Shown piece after piece: positions 8,368 to 15,819 of a stretch of DNA of 20,500 nt. This stretch comes from Deltaproteobacteria bacterium. Its GTDB lineage: Bacteria; Desulfobacterota; Desulfobacteria; Desulfobacterales; SURF-15. A program made the translations under genes and the position numbers. Below the pieces are notes generated by a model. It was not told the DNA's origin, did not search any database, and worked only from the letters and a program-made list of their open reading frames with translations. Within the stretch, counting starts at the first letter, position 1; the number at the start of each line of letters is the position of its first letter. The stretch lies in the NCBI GenBank assembly GCA_024644775.1, contig JAHEHB010000039.1, positions 1-20,500 on the forward strand, in the 5' to 3' direction.

Positions 8368-8985
8368 ATGAATAACCAACGAGTCCAGAAATCCGAAAAT
8401 CGAAAATCAAAAATCGAAAATAGTACCATCTATCCGGTCATCCTTCCGGTTCCGGGTAACCGAAAGGCCCTTGTCGGTAGGGAGAAAGTCAATTTTCTTA
8501 GCGCTTTCGCTCGGCAGGCTATAGTAATCTCGGCGAATCTGAGAGGGGTTGTGCTTGGTGCGCTTGTAAAAGATGAAAACGGAGCCCCCATGCAAACCAA
8601 TGGCTACTATTGGTCGATCAGTCACAAGTCGGAATATGTCGCTGGTGTAGTGGCCCCCCACCGAATTGGAGTGGATGTCGAGAAATTAAGGCCTTGCTCC
8701 GATGGACTGTTTAAAAAAACCGGCAGCGACGAAGAATGGGGGCTCGTGGATTCGGATCCGCAGACGCTGTTTTTTCGATACTGGACATCCAAAGAGGCGG
8801 TGTTGAAAGCTGCAGGCAGAGGTATCGGAGATCTGTCAAAGTGTAGGATTTTCCAAGTGATGGATGAAAAACATCTTGTTATCATCTATAATGGTCGAAT
8901 GTGGTCGATAGAACACTTTCTTTTTGATAATCATATTGCATCCGTTGTGAGCACTGACGTTACCATCCGCTGGGTTCTGAGATGA
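8368..8985 (+). CDS. 4'-phosphopantetheinyl transferase superfamily protein (Sfp-like)
   Basis: This protein should transfer 4'-phosphopantetheine from CoA to a carrier-protein serine (acyl carrier or peptidyl carrier protein). The 205-residue product shows WSISHKSEYVAGVV, the magnesium-binding IGVDVEKLRP (Asp-x-Glu) and FRYWTSKEAVLKAAGRGIG, the defining motifs of the Sfp group. The first ~18 residues (NNQRVQKSENRKSKIEN) are coded by a heptamer tandem repeat and look added to the conserved fold. No later ATG, GTG or TTG precedes the conserved region, so ATG 8368 is kept. It starts 16 bp after the acyl-CoA synthetase and is convergent with the permease, 11 bp apart. The carrier substrate is not in the window. 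Confidence 0.9.
   Translation: MNNQRVQKSENRKSKIENSTIYPVILPVPGNRKALVGREKVNFLSAFARQAIVISANLRGVVLGALVKDENGAPMQTNGYYWSISHKSEYVAGVVAPHRIGVDVEKLRPCSDGLFKKTGSDEEWGLVDSDPQTLFFRYWTSKEAVLKAAGRGIGDLSKCRIFQVMDEKHLVIIYNGRMWSIEHFLFDNHIASVVSTDVTIRWVLR
8388..8422 (+). repeat. Heptamer tandem repeat (about 5 x GAAAATC) inside the PPTase start
   Basis: Five adjoining 7-base units can be read: GAAATCC, GAAAATC, GAAAATC, AAAAATC and GAAAATA. Because 7 is not a multiple of 3, each unit shifts the reading frame. The coded peptide is low-complexity and basic, and any gain or loss of one unit would frameshift the phosphopantetheinyl transferase from its ATG at 8368. Confidence 0.7.
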
Positions 8986-8996
8986 GCAAAGCGCCA

Positions 8997-10793
8997 TTAG
9001 AAAATAACGCGGACGCCCCCCAGATTTTGTATAGAAAAGGCATGCTTTTCTTCCGGTGCGCCGATAAAGATATTGTTTTTGGCCACATCAAATTCTTTTG
9101 AGACTTCGTCAATGATTTCCGGACCGAATTTACCCTGGCGAACAACGAGTTCTAACTTGAGCATCGGAAATATTTCACCGATGGTCTTTAAGCTCTCCTT
9201 TAGGGACGCCTCCTCGTTTTTACCCGGATTCGAATAAAGGTGAATGACTACAACCGAACGACTCGATTCGTTCTTCTCTATGTAGTTAAATGCAGTATGT
9301 AACCGCCTCAAACCGACCGCACGCGTAAAAAGGATCACCCGTTGATCTGTTATGGCAGTGATATTGTCGATAACCACTGTTCTCCACACAAGTATACTGG
9401 ACATGAGGTTGTTTAGTACTTGTAAGACGGTTCTAAGAATGGGAATTCGTAAATACATGAGCAGAACCAGCAAGATGGTTGGAACAAGATATTCCAGGAA
9501 GAACACCAGGTTTTGTTTGTCGATGATGACATTTCCCAGCATCCCCAAACTGGTTGCAATGATGGCAAGCAAAATAACACCCCAGGGAGCCCGATAGGTG
9601 CGTTTGAGTTCCTTCCGTTTGAGTTTTAAAAGAATGTTTCCGAGACCAAAGAGGGTCATGACTCCCAAAAAAGAGATGGTATACACCCCTGCCAGGGAAA
9701 GCAGGCTTCCTTTTGTAACGATCAAAATAGAGGAACAGAGTAGAAAAAAAATGATAATGATGCGATGGCAGGTGCCTCTGCGGTTCTTTATTAATAGAAA
9801 CTGAGGAAGACATTGATCCAAGGCCATCCGTTGAACCAAACCGGTAACCCCCACAAAACTTGTCAGCACCGCTCCAGAAAGAACCGCGGCAGCGTCTAAA
9901 ACGACAATCATCTTAAAAGTCTGACCGCCCATCTGGTAAGCCATCTCCGAAAGCAGGTAGGTTTTGAATAAAACGATTTTGGCCAACGGCATCAGGCACA
10001 GAGATAAGATGGAGGTCAGTGGGTTAAATATTCCCACTGCCACTAACATATTTCGCAGGGTTTTTCGAAACACGCCAACATCTTGCTCTTCAACAAAGTT
10101 TGCAGAGCTTTCAAACCCGCTAATTCCTAACAACGCTGCTGAAAACCCTAAAGCAATTGCAACAAGAAGATCTTCACCGACAGGCAGTGTCTTAAGATTA
10201 TCGAACAAAATATGAAAGTCCGCCGGCAAGCTGAGGAAACCGAAGATGCAAAACGTCGTAAGTGTACTCATGTGGAATATGAAAATAGTCAGCGCAACGA
10301 CAGCAGACTCTGTAATTCCAATAATCGCCAGGGTCGCAAAGACAGCAAGTACAAGGATCGTTCCTTCGATTACACCAAAAGAGGGAAAAACAGAAAACAC
10401 GTAGTCAACAGCGGTCTTTGATGAAATGACGGCTGTGGCCATATAGGAAAGAATGGTCATACAGGCTGCTAAGGCCGCTGCGAATTTGGAAGTGCAATTG
10501 AGCAGGCAGTTGTATGTGCCGCCATTTAATGGAAGTGCTTCAACAACTTCCGTGTATACCTTTTTATAGAGATAAAGGACAAAAACAACGAGTAGAAGTA
10601 CAACGGGGGCGAGAACACCTGCAAAAACTGCCGCGAGGGCTGAAACATAAAGGCAGGAGGAGGTGATATCGTTTCCGCAAATTCCTGTAGCAAGCCATTG
10701 ATTGAGTCGTTTTCTGGGGGCGGGTCCTACAAATAACTCTTCGGTGGAAGGTAACGGATTTGAAGCCTTGGGCTCTGAGGCATCATTTTCCAT
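8997..10793 (-). CDS. APC-superfamily amino-acid permease with soluble C-terminal domain
   Basis: This is a predicted inner-membrane amino-acid/polyamine transporter of the APC superfamily. The 598-residue protein has about 12 hydrophobic segments between residues 35 and 450. The conserved APC marks are GNDITSSCLYVSALAAVFAG in the first membrane segment, LPLNGGTYN (88-95), and GISGFESSANFVEEQ (223-237), equivalent to the unwound sixth helix. Residues about 475-598 are soluble and alternate strands and helices (VVVIHLY, KLELVV, NIFIGAP), reminiscent of a universal-stress-protein-like regulatory domain. That part is inference. The substrate is unknown. The ATG has only a weak upstream site. It is a single-gene unit that converges with the PPTase gene. 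Confidence 0.88.
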   Translation of the reverse strand: MENDASEPKASNPLPSTEELFVGPAPRKRLNQWLATGICGNDITSSCLYVSALAAVFAGVLAPVVLLLVVFVLYLYKKVYTEVVEALPLNGGTYNCLLNCTSKFAAALAACMTILSYMATAVISSKTAVDYVFSVFPSFGVIEGTILVLAVFATLAIIGITESAVVALTIFIFHMSTLTTFCIFGFLSLPADFHILFDNLKTLPVGEDLLVAIALGFSAALLGISGFESSANFVEEQDVGVFRKTLRNMLVAVGIFNPLTSILSLCLMPLAKIVLFKTYLLSEMAYQMGGQTFKMIVVLDAAAVLSGAVLTSFVGVTGLVQRMALDQCLPQFLLIKNRRGTCHRIIIIFFLLCSSILIVTKGSLLSLAGVYTISFLGVMTLFGLGNILLKLKRKELKRTYRAPWGVILLAIIATSLGMLGNVIIDKQNLVFFLEYLVPTILLVLLMYLRIPILRTVLQVLNNLMSSILVWRTVVIDNITAITDQRVILFTRAVGLRRLHTAFNYIEKNESSRSVVVIHLYSNPGKNEEASLKESLKTIGEIFPMLKLELVVRQGKFGPEIIDEVSKEFDVAKNNIFIGAPEEKHAFSIQNLGGVRVIF

Positions 10794-10806
10794 AATGCTA
10801 TTAGAA

Positions 10807-10895
10807 TTCCCTATAAATACATAATATTAGAATGATCGCCGTGTACCGCGAATTGGGCAATCATCCCCGAATATCGGCCCATGGTTTATAGGGAA
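10807..10895. repeat. 11-bp perfect inverted repeat upstream of the permease gene
   Basis: TTCCCTATAAA (10807-10817) and TTTATAGGGAA (10885-10895) are exact reverse complements, 67 bp apart, both in the presumed control region of the minus-strand permease. The distal copy overlaps a TATAAA that, on the minus strand, follows TTGACT at a short 15-bp spacing. Paired operators or two promoter-like boxes are possible; chance is not excluded. Confidence 0.45.
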
Positions 10896-10933
10896 ACGCA
10901 AATGAAGTCAAGATCGAAAGCTTATCATGGGAT

Positions 10934-10953
10934 TTCATGGCGTTTACCATGAA
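10934..10953. repeat. 7-bp hairpin just past the fdhD stop
   Basis: TTCATGG (10934-10940) pairs with CCATGAA (10947-10953) around a six-base loop. It begins three bases beyond the TAA of fdhD on the minus strand, where a transcript end would be expected. There is no T-run on the minus strand after the stem, so it is at best a weak or factor-assisted terminator. Confidence 0.4.
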
Positions 10954-10955
10954 TT

Positions 10956-11756
10956 TTACATAAGCAGACGCCGGGTGCCACAAAAAACGTATAGCCCGCT
11001 GCCTTTTGCGCGGCTTGCCAATGTCATGTTCAGTTCCGATGCAAGGGTAACGGCAAGTGATGTCGGGCGGGACATCGCAATAATCACTGGAATCCTGGCT
11101 CTTGCTGCCTTTTGTACCAGCTCATAACTAATTCGGGACGATAAAATTAATAGTGTGGCTTCGCTTAATCGATTATCAAGGAAAATCCTTCCAATTGATT
11201 TATCCAAGGCGTTGTGCCGACCCACATCTTCGGCTGTGGCAAGCAACCTGTAGTTCGAATCGTACAGTGCGGCTGCATGGGCGGCCCGTGTCTTTTGGCG
11301 CAGTGGTTGCTGAGCGGCCAGTGTTTTTAGGCAGTCCATACCTTTTTTGATCTCTATTTTTGTGGAATCTGACAACGGGCGGAGCGTTTGATAAAGATCC
11401 TCTACAATTTCCTTACCACAGAGGCCGCAGCTCGTCTGACTGATATAACCGCGGCGATCAAGGATCTCTGAAATTTTTTCTCGGCGAGTGGGTTTCAATG
11501 TAACCGTAACCACATTGGAGTCTGGTCCATCGCAGAATGCAAGGGTTGTAAAATCATCCGGCGTGTCGACAATACCTTCACCGAGACAAAACCCAGCCAC
11601 ATGCGGAATCTCGTCGCCGGGAGTTCGCATGATCACCGTATACGGGTTTCCCTGAATCCTTATGGATAAGGGTTCCTCACCAATAAGATCCTGGTCCATA
11701 GCGTTGCTGGACACTTCATCCCAGTGGATGAGCGGATGTTTCTCCAGTGTTTGCAA
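10956..11756 (-). CDS. fdhD: Formate dehydrogenase accessory sulfurtransferase FdhD
   Basis: FdhD passes sulfur from a cysteine desulfurase to the bis-MGD cofactor, a step needed for active formate dehydrogenase. The 266-residue protein shows EEPLSIRIQGNPYTVIMRTPGDE (28-49), the catalytic Cys loop SCGLCGKE (Cys110 and Cys113), EDVGRHNALDKSIG (176-189) and SSRISYELVQKAARARIPVI. Two usually conserved spots differ: the His160 motif reads TRAAHAAA, where most FdhDs have a TGG-type sequence before the His, and MSRPTSLAV has Arg230 where Ala is common. The MOSC gene lies 39 bp upstream on the same strand, so the two are probably co-transcribed. No formate dehydrogenase structural gene is in the window. 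Confidence 0.94.
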   Translation of the reverse strand: MQTLEKHPLIHWDEVSSNAMDQDLIGEEPLSIRIQGNPYTVIMRTPGDEIPHVAGFCLGEGIVDTPDDFTTLAFCDGPDSNVVTVTLKPTRREKISEILDRRGYISQTSCGLCGKEIVEDLYQTLRPLSDSTKIEIKKGMDCLKTLAAQQPLRQKTRAAHAAALYDSNYRLLATAEDVGRHNALDKSIGRIFLDNRLSEATLLILSSRISYELVQKAARARIPVIIAMSRPTSLAVTLASELNMTLASRAKGSGLYVFCGTRRLLM

Positions 11757-11795
11757 AAACCGACTCCTTAAAACAAAAAAGTCATCCCATAGAAA

Positions 11796-12224
11796 CTACA
11801 ATAGCTCAATCAGATCTCCGCAGTGAATATTCCCGCCTTTCAGAACTTTTGCAAAAACCCCTTCTCTTGGCATGATACAATCGCCTGCTTGATAAAAAAT
11901 GGCACATTTTCGCACGCATTCTTTACCAATCTGTGTAATTTCCAAAAGAGCGGTATCGCCGATTTTGACCTGGGAACCAATCGGCAGCGATTTCCAATCG
12001 ACGCCGATCGTTGCGATATTTTCGGCGAAATCGCCAAAGCTCACATCCAATCCCTTGCTACGGGATTCTTCGATACGTTCGGATGCCAGAAGACTGACCT
12101 GGCGATGCCAATCACCGGCATGCGCATCGCCTCGAATGCCGTGATCCTCAACAAGATAGACGCTTTCGACCCCGTTTTTTCGGGTACCCTTCTTCTTGCT
12201 AGTGGAAAGTGATACAACTTTCAT
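11796..12224 (-). CDS. MOSC-domain protein (molybdenum-cofactor related)
   Basis: This is a small stand-alone MOSC domain of the kind found beside moco-maturation genes. The domain is thought to bind sulfur or the molybdenum cofactor; the exact reaction is unknown. The 142-residue product shows GIRGDAHAGDWHRQVSLLA, FAENIATIGVD and the cysteine-rich ending IGKECVRKCAIFYQAGDCIMPREGVFAKVLKGGNIHCGD, the classical MOSC signature. ATG at 12224 is preferred: the frame extends to a TTG at 12251, but that would add an untypical MKGKKGLDL. It precedes fdhD by 39 bp, supporting a molybdoenzyme context. Confidence 0.9.
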   Translation of the reverse strand: MKVVSLSTSKKKGTRKNGVESVYLVEDHGIRGDAHAGDWHRQVSLLASERIEESRSKGLDVSFGDFAENIATIGVDWKSLPIGSQVKIGDTALLEITQIGKECVRKCAIFYQAGDCIMPREGVFAKVLKGGNIHCGDLIELL

Positions 12225-12490
12225 CAGATCCAAACCTTTTTTCCCCTTCAACGTTCAAGGCGAGAAGGCCAGGAGGCTATAAGGTTTTCCAGCCCCTTAA
12301 CCTTTTCGTCTCCAGGCATTCCAGCGTCCAAGCTTTCTCGTTTCCCGGTTCGTCTGAGAAACCTCGTTTATTGTTGTGATGAATCCAACTCCGCTGGTAG
12401 CGGTGCTGAACCCTGAACGGCTCAACCTTTATTATACTATAGGTTCGATTGATCAAAAGTGCAACGGTATCGATGTTTCTTTAAAATTTC
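12225..12490. other. Divergent intergenic region between the MOSC gene and rplU
   Basis: This stretch separates the minus-strand MOSC/fdhD pair from rplU. Minus-strand TATAAT (12431-12436) is a possible -10 for the MOSC/fdhD transcript; no good -35 was found, and it would give a leader of about 200 nt. Small hairpins include AAGGTT (12281-12286) with AACCTT (12299-12304) and CCGCT-GGT-AGCGG near 12391-12403. A run of seven-base-like units (CCAGCGT, CCAAGCT at 12321-12334) resembles a decayed tandem repeat. No open frame with family resemblance was found. Confidence 0.4.
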
Positions 12491-12519
12491 TTGACAATAT
12501 TGCTTTGTTGGTTCATATT
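12491..12519 (+). promoter_or_regulatory. Sigma70-type promoter for the rplU-rpmA-obgE cluster
   Basis: A perfect -35 box TTGACA (12491-12496) is followed after 17 bp by CATATT (12514-12519), one base away from TATATT. Transcription would begin near 12526, giving a leader of about 35 nt, and the rplU ribosome-binding site GAGGAGG is at 12545-12551. The spacing and position before the first gene of a known operon support it; it is untested. Confidence 0.62.
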
Positions 12520-12560
12520 AATTTGTTTAAAAGGTTTAGAATTTGAGGAGGACAACCGTT

Positions 12561-12908
12561 ATGTATGTAATCGTTTCTTCGGGTGGGAAACAGTACAAAG
12601 TTAAACAGGGTGACATATTTCGAATCGAAAAGATACCGGGTGCTGTGGGTGATTCTGTATCCTTCGATAAAGTGCTTATGTTCTCTGATGGTGAAAAAAT
12701 ACGGGTTGGAACTCCGGTTCTTGATGATGTGTCGGTTCAAGGACGCATCGTGGAACAGGATAGATCAAATAAAATCATCGTTTTTAAATACAAACGAAGA
12801 AAAAGATATCGCCGAAAACAGGGCCACCGCCAGCAATATACAGCGATTAAAATAGACGCTATTGACGATAAGCTTGATGATAACAAGGAGTTAACTAATG
12901 GCACATAA
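12561..12908 (+). CDS. rplU: 50S ribosomal protein L21
   Basis: L21 binds 23S rRNA in the large subunit. The 115-residue product begins [18 protein letters not shown] and contains [23 protein letters not shown] and the basic [19 protein letters not shown] segment typical of bL21. ATG 12561 is used, not the upstream ATG 12543, because GAGGAGG (12545-12551) sits about nine bases before it and family members begin MYVI/MYAI. It overlaps rpmA by 11 nt. First gene of the cluster. Confidence 0.97.
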   Translation: MYVIVSSGGKQYKVKQGDIFRIEKIPGAVGDSVSFDKVLMFSDGEKIRVGTPVLDDVSVQGRIVEQDRSNKIIVFKYKRRKRYRRKQGHRQQYTAIKIDAIDDKLDDNKELTNGT

Positions 12909-13152
12909 AAAAGCAGGGGGAAGTTCAAAAAATGGACGAGATAGCAATGCCCAACGTCGCGGCGTAAAACGCTTTGGGGGAAACCGGGTGAGAGCCGGTA
13001 ATATCCTGGTTCGTCAACTGGGAACGAAAATCCACCCGGGTGAAAACGTCGGTATGGGCCGGGACTACACATTGTTCGCCAAAATAGACGGCACGGTTGC
13101 ATTTGAACGAATGGGTCGATCCCGCAAAAAAGTCAGCGTTTATGCCGCGTGA
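12898..13152 (+). CDS. rpmA: 50S ribosomal protein L27
   Basis: L27 reaches into the peptidyl-transferase centre. The 84-residue protein shows [20 protein letters not shown] at its start, then [44 protein letters not shown]. There is no Firmicutes-type cleavable leader before AHKK. AAGGAG (12885-12890) is seven bases before the ATG, which lies inside the rplU coding end. Its TGA overlaps the obgE GTG by four bases. Confidence 0.98.
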   Translation: MAHKKAGGSSKNGRDSNAQRRGVKRFGGNRVRAGNILVRQLGTKIHPGENVGMGRDYTLFAKIDGTVAFERMGRSRKKVSVYAA

Positions 13153-14174
13153 AATTCATTGATGAGGTGATCATTACCGTTCAGTCCGGAAACGGTGGAA
13201 AAGGATGTGTTAGTTTTAGGCGAGAACCTTTTGTCCCAAAGGGTGGACCGGACGGTGGAGACGGGGGACAGGGGGGCAATGTGATCTTATCCTCGACATC
13301 CCGCCAACATTCTCTCTATCAATTTCGCTTCAAGAAGCATTTTAAAGCCCAAAACGGCGACTCCGGAAGAGGCAAGCAACGAACGGGTAAAAACGGCGAA
13401 AATCTTGTCATCGAGATACCACCCGGTACCCTTGTAACCGATATCGACAACGGTAATGTTCTTAAAGACTTTGATAAGCCTGGTGAAAACTGGGTTGTTG
13501 CAAAAGGCGGCATGGGCGGCCGCGGCAATCGATGGTTTAAATCCTCCATCCATAGAGCGCCCAGGTCCGCACAAAGCGGTGGGTCAGGACAGACCGCCAC
13601 CCTCAAATTAGAGCTTAAACTGATAGCCGATGTCGGCATCATCGGCCTTCCCAATGCCGGTAAATCTACCCTCATCAGTAAAATTTCTTCAGCACATCCC
13701 GAAATCGGAGACTATCCTTTTACCACCCTTACCCCGAATTTGGGAGTGGTGCAGATGACCACGGATGAACCATTCGTGGTAGCGGACATACCCGGTTTGA
13801 TCGAGGGGGCTCATAAAGGAAGCGGGCTTGGGATCCGATTTCTCCGGCATATCGAGCGAACTCGTATGCTCATTCATCTCATCGACGGTGCAACCATTTG
13901 CGGCGACCATCCGTTTTTCGCCTATGATACGATAAATCATGAGCTTGCCATGTACAGTGAGGCACTTGCGAATAAGAAGCAGCTGGTTGTGATTAACAAA
14001 AAGGATTTGTCGGAAGCACACGATGGCGCGAAGCACTTTATGGTCAAGGTGCGGGATATCAAGGTTTTATGTATCTCCGCTCTAACCGGGGAGGGCATTT
14101 CAGAATTAATTTCAGAAATCCGACACCTGCTGGATAGTATCGACCCCCGTATAGTGGCAAAAAAAAATTGTTAG
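13149..14174 (+). CDS. obgE: GTPase ObgE/CgtA
   Basis: Obg is an essential GTPase for 50S maturation and stress response. The 341-residue protein begins with the glycine-rich Obg fold (about 1-158: [37 protein letters not shown]). The G domain follows with P-loop GLPNAGKST (166-174), [16 protein letters not shown] (213-228), NKKD (283-286) and SALTGEG. It lacks the C-terminal OCT domain seen in some Firmicutes. Translation starts at GTG 13149, which overlaps the rpmA stop as GTGA, implying coupling. Confidence 0.97.
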   Translation: MKFIDEVIITVQSGNGGKGCVSFRREPFVPKGGPDGGDGGQGGNVILSSTSRQHSLYQFRFKKHFKAQNGDSGRGKQRTGKNGENLVIEIPPGTLVTDIDNGNVLKDFDKPGENWVVAKGGMGGRGNRWFKSSIHRAPRSAQSGGSGQTATLKLELKLIADVGIIGLPNAGKSTLISKISSAHPEIGDYPFTTLTPNLGVVQMTTDEPFVVADIPGLIEGAHKGSGLGIRFLRHIERTRMLIHLIDGATICGDHPFFAYDTINHELAMYSEALANKKQLVVINKKDLSEAHDGAKHFMVKVRDIKVLCISALTGEGISELISEIRHLLDSIDPRIVAKKNC

Positions 14175-14423
14175 GCTATATTCCCTATCTTCAAATGATT
14201 GTATATTCACTTTTCAATAGTCAATTCCCCGTTAAAACGGGATTCACGCTTCGCTCCAACCGGTTTGTCCGGGTTAGGAATCGATAACGATTCGGGCCTT
14301 CACTCTTTGAATCAGGCTCTTTGAACTTGTACTTTATGTGAATTTGGTCGATAATAAAAAACACCACTTGTTATTACCGGAGAAGTAACGATAAAAGTGT
14401 AACAATCACAACAGGCCTTACGA
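14175..14423. other. Intergenic gap between obgE and nadD
   Basis: These 249 bp carry no convincing gene. Hairpins are CCCGT-TAAA-ACGGG (14228-14241), placed where an obgE terminator would lie but without a T-run, and GAATCG-ATAA-CGATTC (about 14278-14293). CTCTTTGAA occurs twice (14303-14311 and 14317-14325). TTGTTA near 14369 with GATAAA 16 bp downstream is a weak promoter candidate for nadD. Many relatives carry proB at this position. Confidence 0.4.
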
Positions 14424-15089
14424 ATGCGCATAGGACTTTTTGGAGGCACCTTTAATCCAATTCACCTTGGACACCTTCGAACAACTTTGGAAGTTAAAGA
14501 GACCTTTTCTCTGGACAGAATCTATCTGATACCGTCTGCGATTCCCCCACATAAAACATCGGTTGGAGTCGCCGATGCAAAAGATCGATTTGAAATGATC
14601 CGACTTTCCATATCGGGTCATGAGGAATTTGTGGTATCAGATGTTGAGCTGGACCGTCCTGGCCCCTCCTATTCCATCGATACTGTCCACTATTTTCAAT
14701 CAGAATTACCTGAAAATACCGAGTTATTCCTTATTATGGGTTTAGATGCTTTTCTCGAGATCGACACTTGGAAGGCGTTTCAAAAATTCTTTGATCTTGT
14801 GCCCTCCATCGTCATGAACCGTCCTGAAGAAAGAGGGGCGCTTAACGTTCCGGCGCAAGATTTACTGGATAATTTTCTAAAGACTAAAATTTCAGATGAC
14901 TATTCCTTTTCCCGGTCCAAGAACCGCTACATCCACGAAACTAAACAACCTGTCTTTCTGGCAACGGTTACGCTTTTAGATATTTCTTCCTCGAAAATCC
15001 GCCAGAACATTAAGCAAGGTAAATCGATACAGTTTTTGGTGCCGGAAAGGGTTTCACGATATATTGGAGCCAAAGGACTTTACCGATGA
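14424..15089 (+). CDS. nadD: Nicotinate-nucleotide adenylyltransferase NadD
   Basis: NadD joins nicotinate mononucleotide and ATP to form deamido-NAD, in NAD biosynthesis. The 221-residue product starts MRIGLFGGTFNPIHLGHLR with the T/HxGH nucleotidyltransferase motif (7-17). It has IPPHK (40-44), GPSYSIDTV, LIMGLDAF and the C-terminal ISSSKIR (187-193). The Shine-Dalgarno before ATG 14424 is weak. The gene overlaps rsfS by four bases (ATGA). Residues about 136-176 are somewhat longer than in short relatives. Confidence 0.96.
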   Translation: MRIGLFGGTFNPIHLGHLRTTLEVKETFSLDRIYLIPSAIPPHKTSVGVADAKDRFEMIRLSISGHEEFVVSDVELDRPGPSYSIDTVHYFQSELPENTELFLIMGLDAFLEIDTWKAFQKFFDLVPSIVMNRPEERGALNVPAQDLLDNFLKTKISDDYSFSRSKNRYIHETKQPVFLATVTLLDISSSKIRQNIKQGKSIQFLVPERVSRYIGAKGLYR

Positions 15090-15535
15090 CGAATGAACGC
15101 GATACTTCCCCAAATACCCCGATAGACTCCCCAATAGACTCCTCAATCGATCCCTCGATAGACCCTTCAATCGATCTTTATGTAAACGCTGCATTAGGGA
15201 AAAAGGCATTAGGGCTTGTGGCATTGAATGTCCGGCCCTTAACATCGATTTCAGATGTGTTTATCATTTGTCACGGACGTTCGAATCGTCAGGTTACGGC
15301 AATCGCCGAACATATTTTAGACGATCTCAAAAAGCATAATATCAGACCGATCAGCGTTGAAGGCATTAAAGATGGGCATTGGGTTTTGCTGGATTACGGG
15401 TCTGTCATCATCCATGTGTTTTACGAATCCCTCCGCACGTTCTATGATCTTGAGGGGCTGTGGATCGATGCCGATCGAATTAAAACAGAAAGCATGATGG
15501 AACTCGAGCGAAACGTGAGTGATAGGCATGAATAA
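15086..15535 (+). CDS. rsfS: Ribosome silencing factor RsfS (Iojap family)
   Basis: RsfS binds L14 on the 50S subunit and blocks subunit joining in starvation. The conserved domain runs from about residue 32 to 145 of 149: YVNAALGKKALGLVALNVRPLTSISDVFIICHG, then DGHWVLLDYGSVIIHVFYESLRTFYDLEGLW. Before it, residues 12-31 are five copies of a four-residue unit (PIDS, PIDS, SIDP, SIDP, SIDL), unusual for this family. ATG 15086 overlaps the nadD stop by four bases. No start codon lies between the repeat and the domain, so the repeat is probably translated. Confidence 0.93.
   Translation: MTNERDTSPNTPIDSPIDSSIDPSIDPSIDLYVNAALGKKALGLVALNVRPLTSISDVFIICHGRSNRQVTAIAEHILDDLKKHNIRPISVEGIKDGHWVLLDYGSVIIHVFYESLRTFYDLEGLWIDADRIKTESMMELERNVSDRHE
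15119..15178 (+). repeat. 12-bp tandem repeat x5 at the start of rsfS
   Basis: Five contiguous 12-base units are in frame with rsfS: ccgatagactcc, ccaatagactcc, tcaatcgatccc, tcgatagaccct and tcaatcgatctt. Each codes four residues with an invariant Ile-Asp. Units differ mostly at synonymous or conservative positions (ata/atc, gac/gat), suggesting an older expansion kept under coding constraint. Confidence 0.85.
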
Positions 15536-15639
15536 AAACGGAAGGTCATATTTTATCTGATTTTTATTAAAAATCGAAAACCTGGTCTTCAAGGCTAGGT
15601 CAGATATGATCGGCTCTGCCATAGATCAAATCTGTTCAT

Positions 15640-15819
15640 GGTTTCAGGTGTCGGGTGTCAGGTGTCAGTAAATACCGAATCCTGAATCATGAGCACCAAT
15701 TCGGTAGAAACTGAAGACCGACCCCGGTGAAAAATTGTCCATTTCATGAGCGACTGCGACACAGCGGGTCGAATTCGGTTGCTGATCCGCCTACGGCGGA
15801 ACACCCGACACCTGAAACC
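15640..15819. repeat. 19-bp perfect inverted repeat (MITE-like or opposed heptamer repeats)
   Basis: The 19 bases at 15640-15658 (ggtttcaggtgtcgggtgt) are the exact reverse complement of 15801-15819, with 142 bp between. The left arm lies in a seven-base tandem run GGTGTCG-GGTGTCA-GGTGTCA (15647-15667), so the arms may be two copies of a heptamer family in opposite orientation. No transposase or target-site duplication was identified. Confidence 0.7.

Noticed and set aside
12225..12430. Moco-sensing riboswitch before the MOSC/fdhD pair
   Set aside because: The position and possible 200-nt leader are suggestive, but the conserved core of the Moco RNA motif was not recognised; only short unrelated hairpins and decayed repeats are seen.
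12436..12460. GGTTCGATT resembling a tRNA T-loop
   Set aside because: The flanking bases do not pair into a T-stem, and no acceptor, D or anticodon arms are visible.
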